Below are positions 1 through 10,953 of a stretch of 64,000 nucleotides of DNA, piece after piece. Source of the stretch: Tanytarsus gracilentus (taxonomy: Eukaryota > Arthropoda > Insecta > Diptera > Chironomidae); NCBI GenBank assembly GCA_038502055.1, contig JAXRKN010000038.1:2852001-2916000 (forward strand), given 5' to 3'. The first letter of the stretch is position 1; each line of letters starts with the position of its first letter. The notes beneath the pieces were generated by a model that was given only the letters and a program-made list of their open reading frames with translations, made no database searches and had not been told where the DNA came from. The translations under genes were made by a program, and so were the position numbers.

Positions 1-64
1 TCTCTGGGTCAATTTACTGTCCCAAACGAATAATTTAAAAAATCCTTTTCTTACTGTTACTAAA

Positions 65-290
65 TACTCAGTTATAGAGATCCTGAATTCACCGGGGAAT
101 GAAACAAACATGTACAATAAAGTTTTTTCTGTCATTTCATTTTTTAGAATTTTTCAGAAAAATAATTAAAAATTTTAACCCATTTCTCAATGAAAAATTA
201 CTAGTTTAAAAAAATGTTACTTAAAAAATCTCAAAAATCTCATCACTGAAAGAAAAATCGGTGGTCACCTTCAGGATCTCTACTCAGTTA
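65..290. mobile_element. Small inverted-repeat element with 10-bp direct repeats
   Basis: The 10-bp word TACTCAGTTA occurs at 65-74 and again, in the same orientation, at 281-290. Just inside each copy is an inverted 12-bp word, AGAGATCCTGAA at 76-87 and its reverse complement at 270-281. This is the layout of a short non-autonomous DNA element (about 206 bp, roughly 75-280) with terminal inverted repeats and a 9-10 bp target-site duplication. The interior is AT-rich with no open reading frame. The ends begin GAGA after the duplication, loosely like the G-R-G-W tips of the three large palindromes in this window, but the match is too short to assign it to that family. Confidence 0.5.
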
Positions 291-564
291 ATCGTGACCG
301 ACCAAATGCATGATTTGTTTTTTAAAAAATCTAATTTATAAGCAAACCCACAAAAAGCTCCAACGAGCTTTCATGCACGCTAATGAATCAGAGCAGAAAA
401 AATAATTAATCAAAAAAATTTTCAAAACCCACACGTGGTGTTGCCGTGTACCCACTTGTAACAGATAGTATTGGAAATGTAACTTGGGGAAGTCTATGAA
501 GAAGCCTTGGAGAAGCAAAAGGGAGCCTTATGGAAAATATTTCTCAATTATGTTACATTTCCCC

Positions 565-815
565 TGTTTTCATTTTCCACCATGTTCCATTTTTCACTAT
601 GTTCCATTTTCTATTGTGTTCCATTTTCCAGTGTGTTCCATTTTCCACTGTGTTCCATTTTCCCGATGTTCCATTTTCCACTGTTTTCATTTTCCATTAT
701 GTTCCATTTCCCACTATGTTTCATTTTCACCATGTTCCATTTTCCACTATGTTTCATTTTCCACTATGTTCCATTTTCCACTGTGTTCCATTTTCCACAG
801 TGTTCCATTTTCAGA
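565..815. repeat. 17-bp satellite array
   Basis: About fifteen imperfect tandem copies of a 17-bp unit, TTCCATTTTCCACTGTG, run through this interval. Substitutions and 1-3 bp indels are scattered among copies. Because 17 is not a multiple of three and the unit lacks stops in all three forward frames, the array opens three overlapping frames at once, which is an artefact and not coding. It directly adjoins a longer repeat at 815-1200. Confidence 0.9.
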
Positions 816-1200
816 TCATGCCAATCGATTCCTGGTCAAATTCCGAGTTAAACGAGGTACATGAAGCCATACTTTTAAAAAATGGACATTAGTGGCATTC
901 CTTGGACACTCCTGGCCAGCCGTGACGGTCATTCTTCAAAAATCATCAATGCTAATCAATTCCTGATGCAATTACGAGTTCAACGAGGTACATGAAGCCA
1001 TACTTTTAAAAAATGGACATTAGGGGCACTACTGGCCGGCCGTGATGGACATTGGTGGCACTTTGGATGGCATGATAGACATTCCTCAAATATCATCAAT
1101 GCCTTTCGATTCCTGATACAAATACGAGTTCAAAGACATACATGAAGCCATATAACAGAATATTTTTGAAAAATGGCATTTAGGGCTGTCCATGGCACGA
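815..1200 (+). repeat. ~130-bp tandem repeat, three copies
   Basis: Three diverged head-to-tail copies can be aligned, starting near 815, 942 and 1090. Each contains, in order, an ATTCCTG word, CGAGTT followed by AACGAGGTACATGAAGCC, an AAAAATGGACATTA stretch and a CTGGCC(A/G)GCCGTGA block. Copy three is the most degraded. A copy in the opposite orientation lies at 1905-2045. The word TTGAACTCGTAATT of this family also appears in the core of the E2 palindrome (near 30718), so a distant relation is possible. No coding capacity is seen. Confidence 0.75.
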
Positions 1201-1904
1201 CCTGTGGTCATGACCCTCATAATTCCTAAAATGGCCGAATCTAAATTCATAGACCTACCATTTGGCGAAAACTAGAAATCTCTAGCTATCTCAGGAGCCG
1301 AGATCTCGAAGGAACAGACGGGACAGACAGACGGACGGAAATAGGCGCATATAAGTGTTACACCACTTCGTGGGTTACACTAAAAATATCTCTCGAGCGC
1401 ACATTTTCTTACAATTTAGTATTTCCGCAATATTTTAAGCGCAAAAAAAGACCATTTTTCACCGCTCCTCTCTTTTTTCTCCCGCTAAGAGACACAAATG
1501 GGGTCAGGCCTAATGTTCTTCACATAATAATAATGTTGAGTAATTTTATGCTCCGCTATATATTAATTTTGGTTTTTCCAAAACCTGTTTTCGACCCCTA
1601 GTGCCAAGACATTAATTGTGCAATACCAAAACTTATACTCAAATGATAGGCTAGCCAAACCCTACAAACTGGCGAAAAAGATTTGAAATAGTTGTCCTAC
1701 GAGGAGTTAGGCATTTAAGTATTTCTTTCTATTCTATTTTTATTTCTTACGATCTTAGTGGGCGCATATCTAAGACGGCTGGTCGGATTTGATTGGGTTT
1801 GTGCTAAAGATCGGGTTTTGGTTCTAGTTGTGAAGAGTATTTGTTTTGAGGTACGACCCTCCAAGGCCGTCCGTGGGTGAAAATGTCTTTTTATAAATTT
1901 TCTC
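1201..1904. other. Spacer between inverted repeat copies, no gene
   Basis: This stretch separates the two inverted repeat arms. It holds a short GACAGACAGACGGACGG simple run near 1325 and a small near-palindrome GTGTTACACCACTTCGTGGG near 1353. No convincing reading frame, splice structure or RNA gene is seen. It may be the body of a decayed mobile element. Confidence 0.4.
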
Positions 1905-2045
1905 TTATATGGCTTCATGGGTATCGTTGAACTCGTAATTTGACCAGGAATCGAATGGAACTGACGATTTTAGAAGAATGTCATCATGGCCGGCCAGGAG
2001 TGCCACAATGTCATTTTTTAGAACTATGGCTTCATGTATGTCGTT
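1905..2045 (-). repeat. Inverted copy of the 815-1200 repeat
   Basis: Read on the minus strand, this interval reproduces the order of words of the 815-1200 repeat: CATGAAGCCAT, a T/A-rich AAAAATGACATT stretch, CACTCCTGGCCGGCC, ATTCCTGGTCAAATTACGAG, and a second CATGAAGCCATA. Together with the forward copies it forms an inverted repeat about 1.2 kb across with a ~700-bp spacer. Identity is partial, so the structure is old or built from independently diverging copies. Confidence 0.7.
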
Positions 2046-2059
2046 GACTGGTATTGATA

Positions 2060-2330
2060 TGGGAATGATTGCCTGCGTTTTTGGGATGTCCTCCTGGGGT
2101 GCCCTTGTCCTTTTTTGACTATCTTTGTATGCTTGCTCGTCTTTCGGAATTTTGCATTGGTTTTTGGGTGTCGTCTGGTCGGCCGGTCTTGTCCTTTTTC
2201 GACTTTGGCTTCTGTTTGTTGAACTCTCATTGCATCGGTCGTTGACTGCGTTTTTGGGATGTCCCTGTTACGGTGCCCTATTCCTTGACGGAGTGGGTCT
2301 ATCTATGCGGACTTTGGAATGGCAACGCCG
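2060..2330 (+). repeat. Degenerate ~90-bp tandem repeat
   Basis: Three imperfect copies start near 2070, 2157 and 2248. Each begins with a GCGTTTTTGGGATGTC-like block, followed by a CTTGTCCTTTTT(C/T)GACT-like block about 35 bp later. A 100-residue open frame crosses the array but its composition follows the repeat and it has no recognisable protein features. Probably decayed repeat DNA continuous with the inverted copies upstream. Confidence 0.5.
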
Positions 2331-4123
2331 TTTGCAGACCCATCTTGTTATTTTCATAATCTTTCTGTGTCATACACGTGTCATGTCATTTTTCATTTCC
2401 TATAAATTAATCCTATGTGTAGATTAATATGGAAATACGCACGAGATGGGAAGCTTTTGTGACACTTTAATCAATGAACTTAACTTGTATACTCGTGAGT
2501 TGCAAGTGACGACATTTTATTTATTTTTTAATATCTCGTAAAAGAAGTAAATTTTCTGAATGTTTGCATTCGCCTGAAGAGAAGCGTACAAACACGTTGA
2601 ATGAATTTCAATTAATTTAAATGCAAATTTTATTTCCATAGGAGAGTGACAAGATTTATTTTGCGATAAGAATCCTTTAAGTTCAAAAATTTATTCAATC
2701 CAAAAAATTAAGATTTTATTAATGTTTTTTATTTTTTGAGAATACCTGGTCACCCTTTTTTAAAACGCACAGAATCATTGTTCATGTGGAGCATAATTTA
2801 ATCATAAAATGTTCCTTTTCGTCTATCTTGTTGAAATCTTTATATGTTTTTGTGAAGAAGTGAGCGTAAAATGGGATAAAGAGAAAAAGTTCAAGTGCTG
2901 TAATTACGCCTACCAGCGCCACCCTTGAAATTTATGAGGAAAAAATTGAGTTAGAAATGTAATTCACTTTTTCGTGAGGGTTTTTCGCATAAATTTCACG
3001 AAGGCAAGAACTCACATAAATTTTATAGAAACATGACAGATGAGGCGAACAATTTTTCTTCCCACCCTCCATTTACATTTTCAATAGAGCATTAATGACG
3101 CTGACCTAGCGCAAGAACCCATAAGTTAACTTTTTCACAAGCACGCTTTATCGCTCGCTAATCGATATATCTTCATTATAATGCTAATGTGAAATAATGA
3201 GATGCAATTGGTTATCTATCCACTTAATGACTTTTAGCGCTGAACACAATATTTCGCTTACTCTCGAAGAAGCTTTACATAAAATCTTATTTTCACGCTC
3301 TCTCCTTCTTTATTACTATCTTCATTGCTGACGCTTCCTATTACAATTTTAAAGTACTTGCCCTACTTATTCAATATGCATGCAGTTATTCGCTACATGG
3401 TGAGAGCCTCTTCAGAATATTTAAGAGCATATAAAAAACTATAAAGGAATGAAAAAAAATCATTCAACTTTTATCTAATAATAAAAAATAACGAGATAAA
3501 AAATCAATAAATTTTTCTCGATGACATGGCCTTGAAGTAGAACGATATAAATTTATCACCTACGTGTTCTAACAATGTTGTTTTTTTTCGTGGAATTTTT
3601 TTATTAGGATTTCGAATAAACTCTTTATTGCTCACTTTCACTTCGATGTATGCGTAGCAACAATCAATTTTCAAGCTTTTCACAATTCAATTTACAATAA
3701 ATTTAATGGAGTGATGATGAAAATAAATTGATTCTTATTTTTTTAAATTCAAAATTAAAATGAAAGCTTTCAAAAAGGAATCCAATGAGTAATTTTCTAG
3801 AGAGTTCAATGAACAAAAATAAATTTGCTTTCATTTCATTTTAATTGATATAGCAATTGATTAATAAAAGCTTTGGAATTTTTTATTGATTATAAAATAT
3901 GCACAAAGCGTCAATAAACAAGCAATAAATCATCACAAAGAAAAACATTTTTGCTGAATATTCAACATTAACTTCTTAAGGAAAACTTTTTTGATTAATT
4001 AGCGAAAAAGAAGCTTGATTGCCAAAAAATTGCTTTTTGATGTAGATTTGCTTTAATAAAATGATTAATTACTTTACATGGAGTCAATGAACATTTTAAC
4101 CAACAAAAGCTCAATAAAAAAAA
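2331..4123. other. Intergenic, nothing recognised
   Basis: AT-rich sequence with many A and T runs and no long open frame, RNA gene or obvious repeat. It lies downstream of the first IR gene, which ends at 4124 on the minus strand. Confidence 0.6.
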
Positions 4124-6227
4124 TTATGTGAAAAATCTAAAAATCTTTTGCATAAATTTTATGCGACAATTTTCAATAATGATTTCAACGAAAAATAAAA
4201 TCACTCCAATAGCCATTCCCACAAATAAAACCTCAAATCCACCCAACAACTCTTCAATACTCAATTGCTTCGGTCCATCGGTTTCGATTTTAACTTTAAG
4301 ATATTTCATGCTTATAAAGTCCGACGCCCAGAAGTCTATAAGCCCACTCGTTTTGAAGAGGGCAATATTGTTGTTGAACATATGCACGAGAAAGGAATTT
4401 TTACGAAAATATATGCCATAGAGATATGTAAATAAATATTCTCGACATACTGTCAGTGTGTACTCTTTGTAGTGCATCTTATTAATATAAAGTACTTGCT
4501 CAAGTGAACTAGTAACGACGTGTTGAGCAGATGGGTTCAGTGTCTGCTGTCTCTTTTCCAGTAAAATCGTGGAATTCACCCAGACACGTCTGAAATATAA
4601 TATTTTTTAAATATTTAAAAGAGACATAAAAAAAAAGTCATTTACTTATCTCTAAATTTCATATTTTGTGTATGCTCGAGAGACGATGGCAACATGTAAA
4701 CCTTAAAATTATTTTCGACCACCTCGTCAATTGATTGCACTTCACTGTGCCTGTCGTCGGTTTGTAAAAATTGAAATAATGCTCCCTGATAGAGAGTTCT
4801 CTTGACAAGGCAAAATAACAAATACATCATCAGCAGAAAGCGAGAGAAATTGCGTTGTGGTTCATTTGTTTGCGATCCACCCACGAAACCAATCAGCACG
4901 TTCAAATATGGCGACCTATTTCCAATTCCAAAAATAAAATCCTGAAGAGAGTTTCCTTGAAATTTGACTATTGTTATCATAACAAAGGCTATTCCGAAGG
5001 TCATGAGAAGAAGAATCCAAACAACAAGTGAAAATGGCCTGAAAAGCTTCTCGAAAGACGTCAGTTGTGATCCGGGCGGTACAATCATGATAAAAGGAAC
5101 AGTATAATAAAATTCCGAGCTGCTCATCACTGTCGAGCGGAGATAAGTTATTGTGTACATTCCAACTGTCAAATCTGCCTCATTATTCATAACCATTAGC
5201 ATGGCTCCAGTTGCTGAGCCGTTTGCGCTCAGGGAACCCCATCTAAATTTACGAAATTCATTTTTAATTATTTTAAATTTTCAAATACTAGATGTTTTGT
5301 TGCTGGCAAGTTGCATTTTAGCATCATTTCATTTACAGCCATTAAAATATTTTTAAATTAGAATTAATAGAATTAGATTTTTAATGTTAGAGTGTTATGC
5401 TTCAAACAAACAAACAGATAGAAATTTATATTTTACCTAATATTATCAGAAATATGAAACATGTCGATGGTGAAATTCATCACCTCACTCAATAACGTTA
5501 TCATTTCTCCATCGACACCAGCTAATCGAATGCCTTTCTTGTCGTCCGACGGATTACGAATTATCATCATTGGTGGCGCATTAAAAGTGACAATTTTCAC
5601 TGGACATCGATGCAAATTTGATATTTTTTCTTTATAAAGTTCGTGCGACGAAAATGATCCGTTGATAAACTTATTAATTATAACCGGACTCGTATCGCCA
5701 CATCTATCGTGACAAGTATCATTTTCACAGCTCGTAAAAGGAAGAAATGTCCATAAATTTACTTCTTTGCCGTCATCGCCGGCAATAATAAAGTTTACAT
5801 TAAAGATAAAAATCTCCCATAAAAGTTTTGTGATTTTTGAAAGTTCTTCGATAAATCCATCGACAAATATTATTAGAAAAAATCCATCAATCACAAAAGT
5901 ATCTGCCGAGATTTTGTGGTATAATCTAAAGAACGATTTAAAGTTATCGACAAGAAGCACACTGAATAATCTTCGTCGTGGATGAAGAGATTCAACATCT
6001 TCAAGAAATGCTACACAGTCACAACTTGATATTAAATCATTTATCATCGCAGCTTCTTCACGTTTTGTGTCATTTTCAAGAGCGATGACAAAATTCACAG
6101 TAGATGCTTTTGGTGTAAACGACGATTGAATGACATCGACAGATGCATCGAGTAAATTTTTATAATCGTGGCTTGAGGAGACAATAAAATTTCCGAGAAA
6201 AACCACAACTTTAAGTAAGAAAATCAT
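4124..6227 (-). CDS. Ionotropic receptor (IR A), 3 exons
   Basis: This is a divergent chemosensory ionotropic receptor of the variant ionotropic glutamate receptor family, a ligand-gated cation channel of sensory dendrites. Exons are 6227-5437, 5242-4646 and 4589-4124 (GT-AG, phases 2 and 2), giving 617 residues. It begins with a hydrophobic signal peptide (MIFLLKVVVFLGNFIVSSS), then a long N-terminal half. The S1 ligand lobe ends in a RWGSLSANGSATGA motif around residue 264, created exactly across the first splice junction. PPGSQLTSFEKLFRPF leads into M1 (about 335-357); the pore and M2 region carries RTLYQGALFQFLQ (about 411-425), and M3 lies near 580-605. The second intron is at the same place and phase as in IR C. 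No classic glutamate-binding signature is evident, as is usual for divergent IRs. Ligand unknown. Confidence 0.93.
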
Positions 6228-7699
6228 TTTTTCACGACTGTTTCTTTAGTTACAATTATTTAGAATGATAATTTGATTTTTACAAAAAAATATAAAGCTT
6301 ATTAACGCTAAGCCGGAATGGCAGCCAATTTGTCACTTTGTAAATTACATTTTCTGCTTCTAATTTTCTTATGAACATGTGTAAACATTTGCTTAGAGCG
6401 TGAAGTCAATTAGACGATAATATATTTTCTTGGTGAGGAGTCAGACATGAACTTTTAATACCTTGTGGAATTTAAATTCTTATATGAATATTAATATTTT
6501 AATTAATTATTAATTCGATACTAGAAAAATGTTCAAAAATCTTTAAGCTTTTGTGTCTTGCTCTTCTCCTGATATTTTCCATTCACGCTGAAACAAATGA
6601 GACAACCGCTTCTTCATGACACCCAAATTAATGAACTTTTCACTTTTTCCAAGCTGTTCGAGGGGAAAATTTTGGGGTTAATTGATGCGTTTGTTCATGT
6701 GAGCACAATCCTTTTCACTCGCTAGAACAATTTTCTATTGAGTTTTGACTTTGACAATCATTTGACCGTAAGGGATCATTTTGTAAGGGACGATGAAATA
6801 TTGAGGGACAAACGTTTCATAAAAGTTGCATTAACCAAAAAAAATTATAAAATTAAATTGTTCCCTTAAAGTTTTAAGATTTTATTTTTCATTTTAGAGT
6901 TCTAATAAGTCGTTAAATTTTACGAGTCATGAAATGACAAGTGATGCGCACTAAAAGGTCAGATAAATGCTCTAAAAATTTAATTTAGAAAAACCAAAAT
7001 CGTCAAAAAAATTTCTACGATAAAATTTAATAAAATTCAATTTATATTAAAAGCTTTCTTTAAAGCATTTTTGTTTCGAGTTAAAAATATTTTTTTCCAC
7101 AAACAAATATTTTCTTAACTCGTGTTACAGCGTCGCCACGTGATAAAAGAAATGAACAAACAGTAAAGATAAGTTGCAATACCCTTTACTGTGCATATGG
7201 AATATAAAAAGAGTACAAAAGAACAAAAATACTAAGAAAACAATTCAAAGACACGCGCGCATGTCGTCAAAAAGTTCAAAGAATTTATAAAGAGAAAGTT
7301 TTAATTTGTAATACAATTTCATGAATAAATTTCTTCTAAAAAATTCTTAGAAAAAGTACGACGATATCTTAGCCATATATGGAATAAGATAACATTTAAG
7401 ACGTAAATCAGTAAAAAAATGTTTTTTATAAATTGTAAATTCCTTAAAAGTCACGCTAGTAAAATTAAACAGTCATTCTTATTAAGATATGGGTCGTGTC
7501 TTGTTTTAATGCCAGCTTTTAAAATTTTGAGAGTCAATCTGACGACTTTATCAAAAATCAGGTTGTCATGACTGTAAATAATTTTTTTGTCAGAACTTTA
7601 CTCCAAAAAAAATCTGTAATCATGGTTGCTTATCTGTGTGCAAACATAAAATGTGAATCCCACCTGAGAAAATATTCATCTGTTTCGCATTCAAGAGGA
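6228..7699. other. Intergenic; holds 5' flank duplicated upstream of 9406
   Basis: No gene is seen. From about 7367 on, this flank matches 9005-9345, for example at CTTAGCCATAT, ATTTAAGACGTAA and AAGATATGGGTC(G/A)TGTC. The second secreted-protein gene was therefore duplicated together with its upstream sequence. Confidence 0.6.
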
Positions 7700-7737
7700 T
7701 ATAAAGAGAGAAAAAATCTTTTGTAATATCATTCAGT
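7700..7737 (+). promoter_or_regulatory. TATA plus initiator of first secreted-protein gene
   Basis: TATAAA at 7700-7705 is followed by the arthropod initiator TTCAGT, with the presumed start A at 7735, 35 bp after the first T. The start codon follows 21 bp later. The duplicated gene has the same elements at the same spacing, which supports the assignment. Confidence 0.75.
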
Positions 7738-7755
7738 GAGAACAAGTTGATAGAA

Positions 7756-8616
7756 ATGAAAATCTTAGCAGTTTGTCTTTTAATTTTCAGCACTGTGAGT
7801 GCACAAACTCTGACACCGGAGAGCATTCAAACGGACTTCGACAGTACTTTCGACTACTACTATTCCGTTGCACTCAAGTTTGTTAATGATCTGGGAACTG
7901 TGCTTGATGAGAGAGTCAACCTTTATGTCAAAGTTCACGAGAATTTTATCGATCAATTGCAAAATATTTCAAGTCTTCCAAACTTAAATCTTGATGAAAA
8001 TAATCAGAAAATTATCACGGAAGGAATTGCATACTTGAACTTGCTAATTGAAGGCTACAGAAGTGCCCTAAAGAAAGAAATTTTTGTAAACGAATTAAAC
8101 AAATACATGGACATGCTCAAAACACAATATCTCACAAGAGCTCAAAAGCTAATTGATCAACTGAAAAATGAAGTCGTTAAAAATGCAGCATTGGGTCAAT
8201 GTTGGACAGACGTAAAAGAGGAACTGGCAAACATCGTAAAGACTGGATTTTTATCAGCACGTGATGCTGCAATAACGACAGTTTCCAACGCAAACATGAC
8301 ATTGAATATTAACGAGTTCATTGTGAAAGCCACAGTTGATTCAAACAATTTATTTATATCCTCTTGCCAACTCCCTGGTGTCGACATTAAATCTTGTATT
8401 TCCTCTTTTCTCAACATTGCTCAACTCACGATACCAGCAAACGTCAACATGTGGGCATCATCAACTGAAAATGCTCTAAAGACAAATTTGCAACTGGCAG
8501 AAATTTTAATTAATTCAGCAGCAACAAATGCAATGAATGGCATCGTTCCCGTTGTTGGCAGAATTGAAGGATGTGTTAGAAACATTATCGCAAACATAAT
8601 TAAAATTATCACATAA
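7756..8616 (+). CDS. Secreted protein, copy 1 (possibly DUF725/TsetseEP-like)
   Basis: A single-exon gene of 286 residues. The frame stays open to 7747, but only with a TTG; the first ATG (7756) fits the TATA/initiator and directly starts a clear signal peptide, MKILAVCLLIFSTVSAQ. The mature protein is largely helical and amphipathic, with four cysteines (in QCW, SSCQ, KSCISS and EGCV) that are conserved in the neighbouring copy at 9406. Several N-glycosylation sequons (NIS, NMT) are present. Length, secretion and cysteine layout loosely resemble the dipteran DUF725/TsetseEP family of gut and salivary proteins, but I cannot confirm this without a profile search. A polyadenylation signal AATAAA lies at 8681-8686. 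Function unknown. Confidence 0.85.
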   Translation: MKILAVCLLIFSTVSAQTLTPESIQTDFDSTFDYYYSVALKFVNDLGTVLDERVNLYVKVHENFIDQLQNISSLPNLNLDENNQKIITEGIAYLNLLIEGYRSALKKEIFVNELNKYMDMLKTQYLTRAQKLIDQLKNEVVKNAALGQCWTDVKEELANIVKTGFLSARDAAITTVSNANMTLNINEFIVKATVDSNNLFISSCQLPGVDIKSCISSFLNIAQLTIPANVNMWASSTENALKTNLQLAEILINSAATNAMNGIVPVVGRIEGCVRNIIANIIKIIT

Positions 8617-8680
8617 GTGTGATTTTAAAACGAAAGTAGATAAAAAATAATTTAGATTCAAATTGTTAATTTTTCTAGAA

Positions 8681-8686
8681 AATAAA
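8681..8686 (+). terminator. Polyadenylation signal
   Basis: AATAAA 65 bp after the stop of the first secreted-protein gene, inside the word GAAAATAAAATTGAATTAG that is also found after the second copy (10288-10293). Confidence 0.65.
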
Positions 8687-9348
8687 ATTGAATTAGGTAT
8701 AAATTAATTTTTTGCACGTTTTTTTTATCGAGAGATTTTCTTGTGTACTTTTTAAAACTTTCAGCACTCTCTCGCGTACTTAACGAGAACTACTAGAGGT
8801 GTCGAAAAAACTAAAAACGTATCGCAAAAAGTCGTAAAGAATTCATGACGACAAAGTTTTAATTTCGAATACAGTTTCTTGACGCAATTTTCTTCAAAAG
8901 ATAAGAAAATACATTCAAAGGTGGTGCTACTATATTTTCACTCTTACTCATCGCAACACACATACATACTTTTTCAATTATAAAATTTTAGCAAAAAATA
9001 TAACTAAATCTTAGCCATATAAGAAGATGATAATATTTAAGACGTAAGACAGATAACAAATTATTTTTTCTACCAATTATACGTTTCATAAAATTCACTC
9101 TAGGAAAATTAAACCGTCAGCCTTTCAAGATATGGGTCATGTCGTGTTTCAATGTCAGTTGTAATTTTTTTAAGGAATCATAATAAATTCTGACGACGTT
9201 ATCAAGAATCAAGTTGACATGACTAAAAATAATTTTTCTCAGAACTTTACTAAATCATTTTCAAAAAAAAGGTAATTATCTGTGTGAAAAATTAAATAGC
9301 GAATACCACTTGAGAAAATTCAACAGTTTCACATGCAAGAGATGAGGA

Positions 9349-9386
9349 TATAAAGAGAGAAAAATTATTCTTAAATTTCATTCAGT
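9349..9386 (+). promoter_or_regulatory. TATA plus initiator of second secreted-protein gene
   Basis: TATAAA at 9349-9354 and TTCAGT at 9381-9386, start A at 9384. The 35-bp spacing is identical to that of the upstream copy although the intervening bases have diverged. Confidence 0.75.
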
Positions 9387-9405
9387 GAAAAAAAGTTGAA
9401 AGAAA

Positions 9406-10236
9406 ATGAAAATCTTCGCAGTTTGTCTTCTAATTTTCAGCACTGTGAGTGCACAAACACCAGAGAGCATTCAAACGGACTTTGATGGCATATTCGACAA
9501 ACGTTACACCGAAGCACTCTCGTTTGTTACTGATCTGGGAACGGTCTTTGATGAGAGAGTCAACCTCTATGTTAAAGTTCATGAGGATTTTATCGATCAA
9601 TTGCAAAACATTTCAAGTCTTGCAAATTTAAATCTCACTTCAACTAATGAGAAAATTATTACGGACGGTATTGCATCCTTGAACTTGCTCATTGAAGGCT
9701 ACAGAAGTGTTCTTCATAAAGATATTTTTGTGAATGATTTAAACAAGCATATGAACATGCTCAATGTTCGATATCTTGCAAACGCTCAAATGCTCATTGA
9801 TCAGCTAAAAAGTCAAGTCGCTAGGAATGCAGCAGGTGGTGAATGTTGGGCACGCGAAAAAGATGAAGTATCAAGCACCGTGAAGACTGGATTTTTATCA
9901 GCACATGATGCTGCAAAAACGGCACTCTCCAACTTAAACATGACATTGAATATCAACGAGTTCATTGTTAAAGTCACCGTTGATTCAAACAATATGTTCC
10001 TTTCCTCTTGCCAATTTCCTGGTGTCGAAATCAATTCTTGCGTTTCTTCTTTTTTAAGCATTGCTCAGATCACGCTCCCAATAAACGTCAACATGTGGGC
10101 ATCATCAACTGAAAATGCTCTGACGACAAATTTTCAACTGGCCGAAACTTTAATTAATTCAGCAGCAGCAAATGCGATGAATGGAGTCTATCCCGTTATT
10201 GCAAGAATCGCTGCATGTATTACAAGCATTTACTGA
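9406..10236 (+). CDS. Secreted protein, copy 2 (tandem paralogue)
   Basis: A single-exon gene of 276 residues, a tandem paralogue of the gene at 7756. The signal peptide is almost identical (MKIFAVCLLIFSTVSAQ), all four cysteines are kept (GECW, SSCQ, NSCVSS, AACI), and long blocks such as FDERVNLYVKVHE and DFIDQLQNISSL are shared. The copy lost a few residues after the signal peptide and about ten at the C terminus. The duplicated block covers the promoter and the 3' flank, so both genes are probably co-expressed. The frame is intact, suggesting both are functional. Possible DUF725/TsetseEP-like protein; function unknown. Confidence 0.85.
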   Translation: MKIFAVCLLIFSTVSAQTPESIQTDFDGIFDKRYTEALSFVTDLGTVFDERVNLYVKVHEDFIDQLQNISSLANLNLTSTNEKIITDGIASLNLLIEGYRSVLHKDIFVNDLNKHMNMLNVRYLANAQMLIDQLKSQVARNAAGGECWAREKDEVSSTVKTGFLSAHDAAKTALSNLNMTLNINEFIVKVTVDSNNMFLSSCQFPGVEINSCVSSFLSIAQITLPINVNMWASSTENALTTNFQLAETLINSAAANAMNGVYPVIARIAACITSIY

Positions 10237-10287
10237 TAGTTGTTTACCTTTTAAAGAAGCTATCAGAATTTAATTCAATTACTGGAA

Positions 10288-10293
10288 AATAAA
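10288..10293 (+). terminator. Polyadenylation signal
   Basis: AATAAA 52 bp after the stop codon of the second secreted-protein gene, in the same local context as the signal after the first copy. Confidence 0.6.
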
Positions 10294-10953
10294 ATTGAAT
10301 TAGAAAAAAATTAATGTTTTTAAATGAAGTTTACCAAGTTATTTTTTAGATAATAAAAAACCCGTGAAAGCAATAAAAATTGCATAACAACGTTTATTTG
10401 CTCAAATAAAAAGAAACAAACACGAGAAAAGTCTAACGAAGAAAAAAAAGAAAAACATTCGCGTTTTTATGGTATGTACTGGCTTTCGTGTCTTGTGACA
10501 ATCTTGTCACGCTCTTGTTTATGGCAGGAGAAGTTAAAGTCATGAAAGTGATTTTATATAAATATTAATCATCCACTAATATGTTTAATGAAATGTTCTA
10601 AGAAATTGCTTTTGGGATGTCTCAAATATATGAAAAGACAAAAAAAATTGGGATTTTAATTTTTTTCAATTTGTAGAATTAAATTCGCAATTAAAATTAT
10701 ATCCAAAAAGTCTCACTGATTAACTTACCCCAAAAATTATTTCTAACTAATACGTTTTAGATAAATATTGACATTAACTCAACAATCACAGTTCATGCGA
10801 GTGAAAATATTGTTCTTATCTTTCTTATTGAATCAATCAATTTCCGTATGAAAATTGTTAAATGATTTATTATTAATATTTTTTTACTTGTGATACTAAT
10901 CATAAGGTTTTCCCTCCTGATATGCTTCCAAAGTTTATTTTCTCTCATTCATC

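Noticed and set aside
484..892. Three overlapping forward open frames of 114-126 codons
   Set aside because: They are generated by the stop-free 17-bp satellite read in all three frames; the predicted proteins are repeats of the same few residues.
7747..7755. Upstream in-frame TTG as start of the first secreted protein (similarly 14793, 19585, 29674 and 49136 in other genes)
   Set aside because: Non-ATG codons; in each case an ATG with a signal peptide or a splice acceptor explains the sequence better.
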